Of a DNA stretch of 64,000 nucleotides, positions 36,337 through 45,607 are shown piece by piece. The stretch spans positions 62,001 through 126,000 of the forward strand of contig JACKPO010000001.1 of the NCBI GenBank assembly GCA_024233515.1, in the 5' to 3' direction. A program made the position numbers and the translations under genes. The stretch comes from Chlamydiales bacterium (GTDB taxonomy: Bacteria > Chlamydiota > Chlamydiia > Chlamydiales > Simkaniaceae). Under the pieces are notes generated by a model. The model did no database searches. It was given only the letters and a program-made list of their open reading frames with translations, and was not told the origin of the DNA. The stretch's first letter is position 1, and every line of letters starts with the position of its first letter.

Positions 36337-37954
36337 GGTAGCGACGTCCTACTCCGAAAGATTTTTTGGAGACGCGAAGAATCGGCGGCCCTTGCCGCCG
36401 TTTGTACTCTGCGGCATGAATCTTTTGGATCAGCTCTAACACAAGCTCCTGAGGAATTTTATATTTTTCAGAAATCTCATCGATCGAGAGATAATTTTCA
36501 ACATACCCTTCTAAGACGTTATCGATCACACCATATTCTGGAAGTGAGTCAAGATCTTTTTGATCAGGACGGAGCTCGGCTGAGGGAGGTTTCACAATGA
36601 TCGAGTTTGGGATGATTTCTCTTCCCTCTTTTTTATTGATATAGCGACAGAGATCATAAACACGGGTTTTGGTCACATCACCAATGACACCCAGCCCGCC
36701 ACACATATCCCCATAAAGGGTGGAATAGCCAAGGGCAACTTCACTTTTATTCCCTGTACTGAGGTTGATATACCCATGTTTGTTCGATAGCGCCATCAGG
36801 ATCATTCCCCGAATGCGTGCTTGAAGGTTTTCTTCAGTGATATCAACGGGTTTTTCTTGGAAGTGGGGCTTGAGAAGTTCGAGATAGGCCTGGAAGGGTT
36901 TTTCAATGGGAATTTCTAAAAAGTCGATCCCTAAATTCTTCGCGAGATCAGGCGCATCTTGCTTACTTTGACCTGTGGTATAGCATGAGGGCATGCTAAT
37001 TCCTAAAACATTTTTGGGTCCAAGAGCTTTAGCCGCGATATAGGCAACCAGGGCAGAATCGATCCCCCCAGATAATCCTAAACACGCTTTTTTAAATCCA
37101 AACTTATCGAAGTAATCTTTCACTCCAAGTTCCAAGGCGCTCAGAAGATTATCCATCGGCTGATACTCAAAAGGAACGGGGCAAACTTTAGCATCTAAGT
37201 CAACAACCATGGCGTCTTCTTTGAATCCTTTAGCGAGTTGACAAAGCTCTCCCTTCGCATTGACATAGACGCTATACCCATCGAAGATGATCTGTCCATT
37301 CGCTCCAACCTGACACGCCATCACAACAGGACACTTAAGAGTTTTAGCTGCCTTTGCACATACATTGACCCGAATGTCGGGCTTTTGGAACTGGTAAGGA
37401 GAAGCAGAGATGTTCAAAAGAACTTCGGGCTTGTGTTCGACCAAAGCTTCCACGGGATCGCGTCCATAACGGGTATACCCAACATATCCCGCATGTTGCC
37501 AGATATCTTCACAGATAATGAGTCCAATCTTCCGCCCATTAATCTCCCAGATCCCAGGTTTATTTCCAGGCTCGAAGTAGCGCCGCTCTTCGAAGACATC
37601 ATAGGTCGGAAGAAGCCATTTATCTTGAAATCCCAGCAGATGACCATCATGAATCACAGCCGCACTATTGAAAAGGTGTTTCTCCCCCTCTTCAAAGTTA
37701 CGACGGATCAGCCCAACGATCGCTGTAATCCCTTTTGAGGCTTTGATAATTCGCTCAAGGTGAAGCTCCATCGAGTCGATGAAGGTATGGTGATACACCA
37801 GATCCTCAGGAGGATATCCGCAGAGCATAAGCTCTCCAAACATCACGATATCGACCCCTTTTTTGCGGGCCTCATCCATACTCTCTAGGATCTTTGCAGT
37901 ATTCCCATCAATATCACCCACGATCGGGTTTCTCTGAGCGACTAATATCTTCAT
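36314..37954 (-). CDS. nadE: Glutamine-dependent NAD+ synthetase
   Basis: 546 residues, two domains. The N-terminal nitrilase-type glutaminase (about 1-260) has the E-K-C triad in FGELMLCGYPPEDL, QDKWLLP and LIICEDIWQ. The C-terminal ATP-pyrophosphatase domain has the P-loop GLSGGIDSALVA near 290 and STGNKSEVALGYSTLYGDM. It amidates deamido-NAD to NAD. The ATG at 37954 directly abuts the nqrF stop, so it is co-transcribed with nqrF. Confidence 0.96.
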   Translation of the reverse strand: MKILVAQRNPIVGDIDGNTAKILESMDEARKKGVDIVMFGELMLCGYPPEDLVYHHTFIDSMELHLERIIKASKGITAIVGLIRRNFEEGEKHLFNSAAVIHDGHLLGFQDKWLLPTYDVFEERRYFEPGNKPGIWEINGRKIGLIICEDIWQHAGYVGYTRYGRDPVEALVEHKPEVLLNISASPYQFQKPDIRVNVCAKAAKTLKCPVVMACQVGANGQIIFDGYSVYVNAKGELCQLAKGFKEDAMVVDLDAKVCPVPFEYQPMDNLLSALELGVKDYFDKFGFKKACLGLSGGIDSALVAYIAAKALGPKNVLGISMPSCYTTGQSKQDAPDLAKNLGIDFLEIPIEKPFQAYLELLKPHFQEKPVDITEENLQARIRGMILMALSNKHGYINLSTGNKSEVALGYSTLYGDMCGGLGVIGDVTKTRVYDLCRYINKKEGREIIPNSIIVKPPSAELRPDQKDLDSLPEYGVIDNVLEGYVENYLSIDEISEKYKIPQELVLELIQKIHAAEYKRRQGPPILRVSKKSFGVGRRYPIVQKWL

Positions 37955-39226
37955 TTAATTACCAAAATCATCCAGTACAATATTTTCTCTTGGAACGCCA
38001 TAGTCATCTAGAAGTTTCATGACGCTACTATTGTGAAGAGGTGGTCCACACACATAGTAGAGGGCGTTTTCTGGTTCTTCCATCTTTTTCAGTTGCCCCT
38101 CTTCGAAGGCTTTGAAAAGAAAACCGGTTTTTTCAGGATCCTCTTTCGGCCAACCGTTTTCAAGATCCTTGGCTGTTGGTTCCGATAATACCAGATGATA
38201 GGTAAAATTTGCGAACTCTTTATCAAGCTTCTCGTAATCCTCTTGATAGATATTCTCTTTTAAAGAGCGGGCGCCGTACCATAAACTAATCTTCCGCTGG
38301 GTTTTTTCTGTTTTGAAAAGGTGCATGATGTGGCTCCGTCCAAAAGAGGATCCTGCTCCACCAATGAGAAAGACAATCTCTTGATCACCTTCTATCATAT
38401 GGGACTCCCCGTACGGCCCAGAGAGGCGGACACCATCCCCATCTTTTAGTCCAAAGAGATAGGATGAGCATATGCCCCAGGGAATGTCAAAGTCGAACTC
38501 CCCCTTCATAAAGGGAGGGGTGGCAATCCGAACATTGAATTTTAGGAAGTTCCCTTCATCCGGATAGGAAGCCATTGAATAGGCGCGGATCACTCCTTCG
38601 TCCTCGTGTTCAATTGCATGTCCAAAAAGATCGTACTGCTCCCAGTCTTCGTAATATTCCTCATCCATGGTTTCCCTCCATTCTTTCGTATTCGTTTTGT
38701 AACTAGGGACATGAAACTGCAAATAGTCTCCAGGAACATAGCTAAGCTCTGCAGACGATGGCACTTCAATCACTAGTTCTTTAATAAAGGTGGCAACATT
38801 GCGATTCGAGACCACTCTCCCCTTAATCTCCTTCAAGGTGAGGAGGCTTTCGGGAAGCTTCAGCCCTAAATCATGTTTCACTTTGCATTGGCAAGATAGA
38901 CGCCACCCCGCCTTTAACTCTTTTGGGCTAAAGGTGGCTTTATCGGTTTCAAGGACATCTTCTCCCCCCTTCACCACTTGAACGCGACACTGCTTGCAGG
39001 TCGCTTTTCCTCCGCATGGGGAAGGGACGGCGATTCCCTCATCGGTTAAAGTCGCAAGAAGGGTGCGCCCTCCCTCCACCTCTTTAGTAAGCTGTGGGTT
39101 CTCATTGATTTCGATTTTGCATGCTTCGGTCGAAACCAGTTTACGCTTTGCAAAAAGGATCATCCCCGATAAGAGGATCCCCACAAAGCAAAAGGCTAAG
39201 ATTGCGAGGATGGAAAGCTCAAACAC
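37955..39226 (-). CDS. nqrF: Na+-translocating NADH:quinone reductase subunit F
   Basis: 423 residues. NqrF takes electrons from NADH into the sodium-pumping Nqr complex. One N-terminal membrane helix (about 5-25), a 2Fe-2S ferredoxin domain with C71, C77, C80 and C112 (spacing as in Vibrio), then FAD- and NADH-binding reductase domains (RAYSMASYPDEG, FLIGGAGSSFGRSHI, YYVCGPP). The start is GTG at 39226, overlapping the upstream coiled-coil gene by 8 bases. Orthologue of CT740. It would supply the sodium gradient used by the NSS symporters. Confidence 0.95.
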   Translation of the reverse strand: MFELSILAILAFCFVGILLSGMILFAKRKLVSTEACKIEINENPQLTKEVEGGRTLLATLTDEGIAVPSPCGGKATCKQCRVQVVKGGEDVLETDKATFSPKELKAGWRLSCQCKVKHDLGLKLPESLLTLKEIKGRVVSNRNVATFIKELVIEVPSSAELSYVPGDYLQFHVPSYKTNTKEWRETMDEEYYEDWEQYDLFGHAIEHEDEGVIRAYSMASYPDEGNFLKFNVRIATPPFMKGEFDFDIPWGICSSYLFGLKDGDGVRLSGPYGESHMIEGDQEIVFLIGGAGSSFGRSHIMHLFKTEKTQRKISLWYGARSLKENIYQEDYEKLDKEFANFTYHLVLSEPTAKDLENGWPKEDPEKTGFLFKAFEEGQLKKMEEPENALYYVCGPPLHNSSVMKLLDDYGVPRENIVLDDFGN

Positions 39227-39827
39227 GGTACATCAATGCTCGCATTTGCTTGCGGAGATCTGCAATTTCTAGTTCTGCCATTTCGATTTCCTTTGCATGT
39301 CCTTCATGGAGACCTTTAATCTCCTCTTTTAGCTTCTTCATCTCCCCTTCAAAGACTTCTAGCTCATTCACTTGTTTGGCTCGAAGTCGCTCGATTTCCC
39401 CTTTCATCTCGTAGATCGTTAGCTCGTCGGTCGAATGGATTTCCGAGTGCCCCTTTTCGATTTTCTGAACTCTTTTAGAGTAAGCAACCTCTTTTTCTTT
39501 CAGGTTTTCTTCATACTCTGCTTCGATTCCCTCGAGCTTCTTCCGGAAAGCGCGAATACTCTCTTCGGCTTTCTCGATCTCTTCTAGGTGGCCCCGTTTG
39601 ATCTCTTGAATATCATTTTCATAAGTTTCACAAATCGTTGCAATTTCTTCTACATGAATCCGTTTTTTCTTCCTAAAGATAAGAAAAAAGATAATACCAA
39701 GAAGGATAATCCCTAACCCAAAGAAAGCAAGGTCGAGCCAATTAAGTTCTGTGTCAACATATTGAATCGTTTTTTCGAGCCATGGCGGCATGGCCCACTG
39801 ATCGATTTGAGGATCTTTTTCTTTCAT
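39219..39827 (-). CDS. Membrane-anchored coiled-coil protein upstream of nqrF
   Basis: 202 residues from ATG 39827, chosen because AGGGGGAAAAG precedes it; an extended start would overlap the divergent NSS gene. One membrane helix near 24-46 (FFGLGIILLGIIFFLIFRKK) is followed by a long coiled coil (about 50-195) rich in E and K. The start of nqrF overlaps its stop by 8 bases, so it is coupled to nqrF and nadE. No family recognised; a link with Nqr assembly is only suggested by position. Confidence 0.75.
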   Translation of the reverse strand: MKEKDPQIDQWAMPPWLEKTIQYVDTELNWLDLAFFGLGIILLGIIFFLIFRKKKRIHVEEIATICETYENDIQEIKRGHLEEIEKAEESIRAFRKKLEGIEAEYEENLKEKEVAYSKRVQKIEKGHSEIHSTDELTIYEMKGEIERLRAKQVNELEVFEGEMKKLKEEIKGLHEGHAKEIEMAELEIADLRKQMRALMYRV

Positions 39828-39903
39828 CTTTTCCCCCTTCCTTTCCCCATAGCAAATCACCTCTGCTTGCTGCAAATAAAAAAATCTCATACACTGACGG
39901 ACT

Positions 39904-41289
39904 ATGAAAACGCAAAGAGAGCATTGGGCCTCCCAATTTGGATTTATCATGGCTGCGGCCGGTTCTGCCATTGGACTGGGAAGTCTGTGGCGCTTCCCCT
40001 ACATCGCTGGAGATAACGGAGGTGGAGCCTTTGTCCTTCTCTATATTCTCTTTACGTATGTTTTGGGGGTTCCGATTTTTATCGGAGAGCTTCTTATCGG
40101 CCGAAAAACGCAGCGGAGCCCGATCTTTGCCTATCAAGAGCTCTCAAAGCAATCGACCAACTGGCGGATGGTCGGTTACCTGAATATTCTCACTAGTTTT
40201 ATTATCCTCTCCTTCTACTGTGTTGTGTCGGGATGGTGTTTGAACTACGCTCTCATGTCGCTCAACCAATTTACCTTAGGGAAGACGCCCGACCAAATCC
40301 GCGCTATTTTTGATACCGTTTATACCTCTTCCGATCTCAGCGTTTTTTGGATGGCTCTTTTTATCCTTCTCAATGTGGGTGTGGTGTTTAGCGGCATTCG
40401 GAAAGGGATCGAGCATTGGAGTAAAATTCTCACCCCAGCCCTCCTCTTTATTCTGATTGCGATGTTTATCTATGGGACCACCATGCCAGGCTTTTCCCAA
40501 GCCTTTAAGTTTATGTTCTACCCCACCTTTTCAAAGCTCACCCCCTCTGCTATTTTGAATGCTTTGGGGATGGCTTTCTTTACCCTTAGCGTGGGGCTGG
40601 GCATTATCGTGACTTACGGAAGTTACTTGAAACCAAGTGAAAACATGCCGCGCACCGCATTTATTGTCGCAACGATGACTCTCCTCGTCTCTTTGATGGC
40701 GGCGATGATGATCTTTCCGATCGTCTTTAGCTTTAACTTCCCTCCAGAAGGTGGACCTGGCCTTGTCTTTAAGACGATGCCCATCCTTTTTGCGAAACTC
40801 CCCGGAAGCCTTGTGATTTCAACCGTCTTCTTCCTCCTCTTTGTCTTCACTGCCCTCACCTCATCGATCTCTCTTCTCGAAGTGCTTGTCGCTAACCTGA
40901 TGGAGCTCTTCTCATGGAAACGGGCAAAAGCCGTTCTGATCTCTGCACTCGCCGTCTTCCTCTTTGGAATCCCCTGCGCTCTTTCAGGATCGAAAGCTCT
41001 CTTTCCCAATTGGGAAACGATCTACGGCAAAGATTTCTTCGATACGATGAACTACATCACCGCTTCATGGATGATGCCCATCGCCGGTCTTCTCACGACC
41101 ATCTTTATTGGCTACATTATGGAAAAAGAAGTGACCCGCGAAGAGTTTATGAAAGGGACCAACATGGCCTTTTTCTTCCGCCCCTGGTTTTTCATCATCC
41201 GCTACATCGCTCCCCTTGCGGTGATCATCATCATCCTTGAACAAGCGGGCGTTCTGAACCTCACCGCCCTCCTCAACCTCATGAGATAA
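39904..41289 (+). CDS. Sodium:neurotransmitter symporter family (NSS/SNF) transporter, third copy
   Basis: 461 residues with the NSS signature REHWASQFGFIMAAAGSAIGLG, SLWRFPYIAGDNGGGAF, and LSVGLGIIVTYGSYLK. More diverged from the two tandem copies than they are from each other (VTYGSYLKPSE against ISYGSYMK). About 12 hydrophobic helices. Divergent from the coiled-coil/nqrF operon with 76 bases between starts. Amino-acid import driven by Na+ is likely; substrate unknown. Confidence 0.94.
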   Translation: MKTQREHWASQFGFIMAAAGSAIGLGSLWRFPYIAGDNGGGAFVLLYILFTYVLGVPIFIGELLIGRKTQRSPIFAYQELSKQSTNWRMVGYLNILTSFIILSFYCVVSGWCLNYALMSLNQFTLGKTPDQIRAIFDTVYTSSDLSVFWMALFILLNVGVVFSGIRKGIEHWSKILTPALLFILIAMFIYGTTMPGFSQAFKFMFYPTFSKLTPSAILNALGMAFFTLSVGLGIIVTYGSYLKPSENMPRTAFIVATMTLLVSLMAAMMIFPIVFSFNFPPEGGPGLVFKTMPILFAKLPGSLVISTVFFLLFVFTALTSSISLLEVLVANLMELFSWKRAKAVLISALAVFLFGIPCALSGSKALFPNWETIYGKDFFDTMNYITASWMMPIAGLLTTIFIGYIMEKEVTREEFMKGTNMAFFFRPWFFIIRYIAPLAVIIIILEQAGVLNLTALLNLMR

Positions 41290-41352
41290 TTTGTGTTGAC
41301 ATCGTCTCACAAAAAAACTAATCTTCTGATTGAAATCAACATAAGGGGCTTT

Positions 41353-41643
41353 ATGAGCCAAATAAAAAAACCAAAAAGCGAAAACTTGCACCTAAGAATA
41401 GCTTCTGACGACAAGTCTCTGATCCAACATGCTGCTCACTATAAAGGGTATGATGATGTAAGCGATTACATTCGCACAAATATCCTTGAAGTTGCAAAAA
41501 AAGACATCAAAGAGACAGATCATGAATTAACGTTAACAGATGATGAGTGGCACCGCTTTAAGAAAATCATGGAAGATCCAGAAGAAATTAACGAAAACCT
41601 ACTCAGAGCCTTCCAAGAGCTAGACGCCATTGAATCCCATTAA
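41353..41643 (+). CDS. TacA-like antitoxin (DUF1778, ribbon-helix-helix)
   Basis: 96 residues from ATG 41353 (AAGGGG seven bases upstream). The N-terminal half fits a DUF1778 ribbon-helix-helix DNA-binding domain: LHLRIASDDKSLIQHAAHYKG, then SDYIRTNILEVAKK. The C-terminal tail (LTDDEWHRFKKIMEDP) is the usual toxin-neutralising segment. It overlaps the downstream GNAT gene by 14 bases, the classic TacA-TacT arrangement. It probably represses its own operon. Confidence 0.88.
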   Translation: MSQIKKPKSENLHLRIASDDKSLIQHAAHYKGYDDVSDYIRTNILEVAKKDIKETDHELTLTDDEWHRFKKIMEDPEEINENLLRAFQELDAIESH

Positions 41644-42178
41644 AAGCAACTTACAGTTTTCTGTCTTAAGTGAACGTTTCATCTTGTCTGACTTTGACTG
41701 CCAAGAGCCCTTGTTGAACGACTTTCTCATAAAGCTCTCCTTCCAAAATCAAGAACGGCGATTAAGTATTACCACGGTGATGCACCAAAAAAATTCCCTT
41801 CTCCCTATCGGCTACTACTCTATCTGCCCCTGCCATATCAATTCAGAGTCTCTTCCCAAGAGCTTTGGTGGTAATCTACCAAAAAAGGTACCAGCAATAC
41901 GTTTAGCCCGATTAGGAATTGATAAAAACTTTCATGGTATGGGCCTTGGGAAGGTTTTACTTGCCCATGCACTTAAACGTTGCTATTACCAATCAGTCGA
42001 GTTTGGGGGATATGTTGTCCTAATAGATGTGAAAAATGAAAAAGCCCGCTCTTTCTATGAACATTTTGGCTCCCTGGAACTTATTGAAAAAAGTCCAACA
42101 ATCATGGGCATAAGAACAAAAAAAATTGAAAAAACTCTCCTTCACCAAGAGTCAAAAAGTCATATCAGAGCTTATTGA
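41630..42178 (+). CDS. TacT-like GNAT acetyltransferase toxin
   Basis: 182 residues. TacT toxins acetylate the amino acid on charged tRNA and block translation. Family blocks: FDCQEPLLNDFL (compare FxCGxxxLDxFL), GYYSICPCHI, a central RLARLGIDKNFHGMGLGKVL with the acetyl-CoA loop HGMGLG, and ARSFYEHFGS with the catalytic-type tyrosine. Complete, with no frameshift. Overlaps the antitoxin by 14 bases. The 3' end overlaps the convergent protease-like gene by 14 bases. Confidence 0.88.
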   Translation: MNPIKSNLQFSVLSERFILSDFDCQEPLLNDFLIKLSFQNQERRLSITTVMHQKNSLLPIGYYSICPCHINSESLPKSFGGNLPKKVPAIRLARLGIDKNFHGMGLGKVLLAHALKRCYYQSVEFGGYVVLIDVKNEKARSFYEHFGSLELIEKSPTIMGIRTKKIEKTLLHQESKSHIRAY

Positions 42179-43643
42179 TTTTCTTCTCACCTGCTGAACT
42201 GCGCCCAAACTTGGTTGTAAAACTTGTGATCTGTTGCATAATCGGCTTCCGGTACTTATAAGCCGCCGCTGCGACTATGAAAATAAACAAGCCAATCGCA
42301 TAATGGTGTATACGAGAAGGCGATTCGCTTCCTCCGCCCTCACCGCTCCCTTCACCAGGCGACATTCCTGATTCCAGTTGTGAAGTTACTGGAGGTTGAG
42401 GCTCGGTACCTGGAACCATTACAAAGCTACTTGCTCCTAATCCCTCTGTACGGTCAATAGAGACCACTTCAGAACCACTTGGAGGTGGACTGTCTAGCGT
42501 TGTTGGAACTGGGGTGCCTTCGTCAACAGAAGTCAGATCAACAAAACTACTCATGCCAAGTGGATCGGGGCTTCCAGGAGGGGATTGTGGAGGAGTTACA
42601 CCTAATATCCCTTGCTCATTAAGATCCATGACATAACAGATAAACGCATTGGTTTCTCTTAGGATCCCCGCTCTTTGATCCGCTGAAAGACTCTCGGCAG
42701 TAGAGGCTTCGACATCAAGGGGAGTATAGGGCATCATGGTGCAAAGAAAACGAACCATTTCGGTCCGATTGAATGTATATTTGACAAACGCACTGGAATT
42801 TCCGCCATGCAAATCTCCTCTCCCATGAGAGTCGAAAAATACATACTCCCTACCTCGGACCGTATCAAAAAGGGCTAGAGCATAAGTTTTCCCTGCATGG
42901 TGAATGGTGGCTCCGATACGTTGATGACCATGCGATAACATAGCATCTTCTAGATGTTTCATCAGCCCATCAAAAAAAGGGGAAACATTCTCAGTAAGAA
43001 TTTTGGTTTCATTCCCACCTAAAGGAAAGGGGTCCCCCGCAATGCCTAACCCATATTTCTCATTAATCTCTGGGGTACTAAAGGCTTGGTGAATGACAAA
43101 ATTTTCTCTCAGCGCCTTAGCTTCAGCTGGCAGCATACTTTGTGTTAATTTCTCAAGGTCTTCATTTGCTAGAAAGCGGACCTGCTTTTGCAAGACATTG
43201 TGAAGTCCTTTTCCCATCACAACATAGTCGGTCAGTTGCTCAGGCGTGATATCCCAGGCAAGCCCCATGGAGAGAACACTCCTTAAAAACTCGTGGGCAC
43301 AGCTTGTGCAAGAACTATCTGCTTCGGTCTCTTCAAGGATCCTTAGAGGATTTCCATCTCGATCAAACTCGATTTTTTGATATTGATTGATCGTTCCAAA
43401 TTTAGTCTCAACCGCATTTGGATCCACCCTTTCAGGGAGCTCTGGTCTAACAGGTGTAAATCGGTTCAAAAGACAGCCGCACTCATGTCCTAATGAAGTG
43501 TCTTGATGCGTTGCTTCGTAAAAAAGACTCACAGCTAGTCTGTGGAGTTCATGCCCTTCTGTTAAATCGGCTCCATCTGCATTCACGAGAGGCAATAACC
43601 GATTGTATCGTTCTTGTATGTTGAGAGATGCTGGGGATGCCAT
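42165..43643 (-). CDS. Candidate cysteine protease (herpes-tegument-USP-like) with C-terminal membrane anchor
   Basis: 492 residues. A cysteine cluster SSCTSCAHEFLRSVL (C112, C115) is followed by EQLTDYVVMGKGLHNVL, and later by REYVFFDSHGRGDL (D271, H273) and SAFVKYTFNRTEMVRFL. Order and spacing recall the tegument deubiquitinase family (peptidase C76): Cys-VSN...YLVKS, then LDEVLxEGxxL, then a D-x-H in YxFDxH. The rest is a proline/serine/glycine-rich linker (about 350-445) and one membrane helix near 452-470 with a basic tail. A host-directed, membrane-anchored (de)ubiquitin protease is inferred. AGAGGTC before the ATG. Confidence 0.6.
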   Translation of the reverse strand: MASPASLNIQERYNRLLPLVNADGADLTEGHELHRLAVSLFYEATHQDTSLGHECGCLLNRFTPVRPELPERVDPNAVETKFGTINQYQKIEFDRDGNPLRILEETEADSSCTSCAHEFLRSVLSMGLAWDITPEQLTDYVVMGKGLHNVLQKQVRFLANEDLEKLTQSMLPAEAKALRENFVIHQAFSTPEINEKYGLGIAGDPFPLGGNETKILTENVSPFFDGLMKHLEDAMLSHGHQRIGATIHHAGKTYALALFDTVRGREYVFFDSHGRGDLHGGNSSAFVKYTFNRTEMVRFLCTMMPYTPLDVEASTAESLSADQRAGILRETNAFICYVMDLNEQGILGVTPPQSPPGSPDPLGMSSFVDLTSVDEGTPVPTTLDSPPPSGSEVVSIDRTEGLGASSFVMVPGTEPQPPVTSQLESGMSPGEGSGEGGGSESPSRIHHYAIGLFIFIVAAAAYKYRKPIMQQITSFTTKFGRSSAGEKKINKL

Positions 43644-43702
43644 AATGACCTCTGGAGTGATTTAATTTGAGAGGAAGTTTACAGGAGGAGCGAATAAAAG
43701 TC

Positions 43703-43731
43703 TTGCATGGGGGTAGTTTTACGGGTAAAAT
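43703..43731 (+). promoter_or_regulatory. Sigma-70-type promoter for htpG
   Basis: TTGCAT (43703-43708) and TAAAAT (43726-43731) are separated by exactly 17 bases, 34 bases before the htpG start. No CIRCE-type inverted repeat is seen, so HrcA control is not evident. Confidence 0.55.
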
Positions 43732-43765
43732 GGGGCTCATTTCACAAAAATAAAGGAATTCGTAT

Positions 43766-45586
43766 ATGACTCAAGGGACGCTTAAGATTCACAGTGAAAA
43801 CATCCTTCCGATTTTGAAAAAATGGCTTTATACCGACCGGGATATTTTTCTTCGGGAACTGGTTTCGAATGCATGCGATGCGATGAGCAAGCTGAAGATT
43901 TTACGCGATCAAGGTGAGGCAGAGTTCAAAGATGAAGAGCTTCGGATCGACATTGAGATCGATAAAGAGAGCAAGAAACTCAAGATTTTTGACACCGGTC
44001 TTGGAATGGACCAAAAAGAAATCGAGAAGTATATCGCGCAACTGGCTTTCTCGGGCGCCGAAGAGTTTGTGAAAAAATATCAAGATCAAGAAAGTGATGC
44101 GATCATCGGTCACTTTGGCCTTGGGTTTTACTCTTCGTTTATGGTGAGTGATAAGGTGGAGATCGACTCTCTCTCTTACAAAGGTGAGGCAAAGCCGGCT
44201 CACTGGTCGTGCGATGGTTCTCCAGAGTATCTTTTGGAAGAGGGCGCGCGTGATGAGCGGGGGACGGTGATCACCCTCCACATCAACAAGGACTCGAAAG
44301 AGTTTTTAGAGGAGAGTAAGCTAAGAGAGATGCTGACAAAGCATTGCCGTTTTCTCCCCTACCCGATCTTCCTCAATGGCAAACGGATCAATGATGTGGA
44401 GCCTCTTTGGGTAAAACCAGCATCTGAGTGCACGGAAAAAGATTACCTCGATTTCTATAAGGCTCTTTATCCATTAGAACCCGATCCGATGTTTTGGATC
44501 CACCTCAACGTCGACTATCCTTTCCACCTCAAAGGAATCCTCTATTTCCCGAAACTAAACCGTCGCTTAGACCCGAATCAGTCCTCCCTTCAACTCTATT
44601 GCAACAGGGTCTTTGTCTCTGACAATTGTAAGGATTTAATTCCTGATTATCTGACGGTTCTTCGTGGTGTAATTGACAGTCCCGATATCCCTTTAAATGT
44701 CTCTCGCTCGAACCTGCAGATGGACCGGACAGTAAGACAGCTTGCAAGCCACATCTCGAAAAAGGTCTCTGATAAACTCTGCTCAACACTCAGCAGTGAA
44801 CGTGAAAGCTATATCCAAAAATGGCCTGATATCGAGATGATCATCAAGCTGGGAATTCTTCAAGATGACAAGTTTTACGACCGGGTAAAAGAGTGCCTCA
44901 TCTGGAAAAACTCAAACGACGAGTGGACAACGGTCGATGAATACATCGAGCGCCATCCAGAGAAGAAGGTCTACTACCACCACGATGAAAAACAAACGAC
45001 CCACTTCTTCGATATGTACAAGGAGAAAGGGATCGAGATCCTCTTCGCTCCTTCTCATCTCGATACTCCCCTGATGTCCTTTTTAGAGGGAAAACACTCT
45101 GGGGTGAAATTCCAACGTCTTGACGGAGCGATCGATGATGTGATCCTCGATAAAGAGAAAGAAAAAACGGTCCTCGATGCCGATGGAAAAACTGAAGCGG
45201 TTAAAATCGGAGAGGCGATCAAGTCAAAACTGGGTCTAGATCACGTTGAGGTCGAAGCAAAAAGTCTTTCAAGTACCTCCGTCCCCGCCTTTATGATGAT
45301 CTCTGAAGAGGAGCGGCGGATGCGCGATTATTTTGCCCTCTCCGGCCAAGATCTTCCCCAGGCCCTTGGGCGAAAGCGGACGTTTGTTGTGAACACCAAC
45401 AGTCCCCTCGTTCAGTCGATTCAAAAGATGGACAAGAAAGATCCAGAGCTTGCAACCGCTCTGGTCAAGCAGCTCTACGAGCTCTCCCTCCTCTCTCAAC
45501 GAGAGCTGGAGCCGGGCGACTTCTCCTCCTTTTTGAAACGGTCCTCAGATCTTTTAGAGAAGCTGACAGAACAAGCCATCAAATAA
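43766..45586 (+). CDS. htpG: Molecular chaperone HtpG (Hsp90)
   Basis: 606 residues, near full family length. ATP-dependent cytosolic chaperone. N-terminal GHKL ATPase: LRELVSNACDAMSKLKIL, DTGLGMDQKEI, IGHFGLGFYSSFMVSDKV; middle domain GILYFPKLNRR, SDNCKDLIPDYL, GVIDSPDIPLNVSRS; and C-terminal dimerisation part. AAAGGA eight bases before the ATG. Flanked by accessory genes on both sides. Confidence 0.97.
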   Translation: MTQGTLKIHSENILPILKKWLYTDRDIFLRELVSNACDAMSKLKILRDQGEAEFKDEELRIDIEIDKESKKLKIFDTGLGMDQKEIEKYIAQLAFSGAEEFVKKYQDQESDAIIGHFGLGFYSSFMVSDKVEIDSLSYKGEAKPAHWSCDGSPEYLLEEGARDERGTVITLHINKDSKEFLEESKLREMLTKHCRFLPYPIFLNGKRINDVEPLWVKPASECTEKDYLDFYKALYPLEPDPMFWIHLNVDYPFHLKGILYFPKLNRRLDPNQSSLQLYCNRVFVSDNCKDLIPDYLTVLRGVIDSPDIPLNVSRSNLQMDRTVRQLASHISKKVSDKLCSTLSSERESYIQKWPDIEMIIKLGILQDDKFYDRVKECLIWKNSNDEWTTVDEYIERHPEKKVYYHHDEKQTTHFFDMYKEKGIEILFAPSHLDTPLMSFLEGKHSGVKFQRLDGAIDDVILDKEKEKTVLDADGKTEAVKIGEAIKSKLGLDHVEVEAKSLSSTSVPAFMMISEEERRMRDYFALSGQDLPQALGRKRTFVVNTNSPLVQSIQKMDKKDPELATALVKQLYELSLLSQRELEPGDFSSFLKRSSDLLEKLTEQAIK

Positions 45587-45607
45587 TTTGTAAATAAATT
45601 ATTTGAA

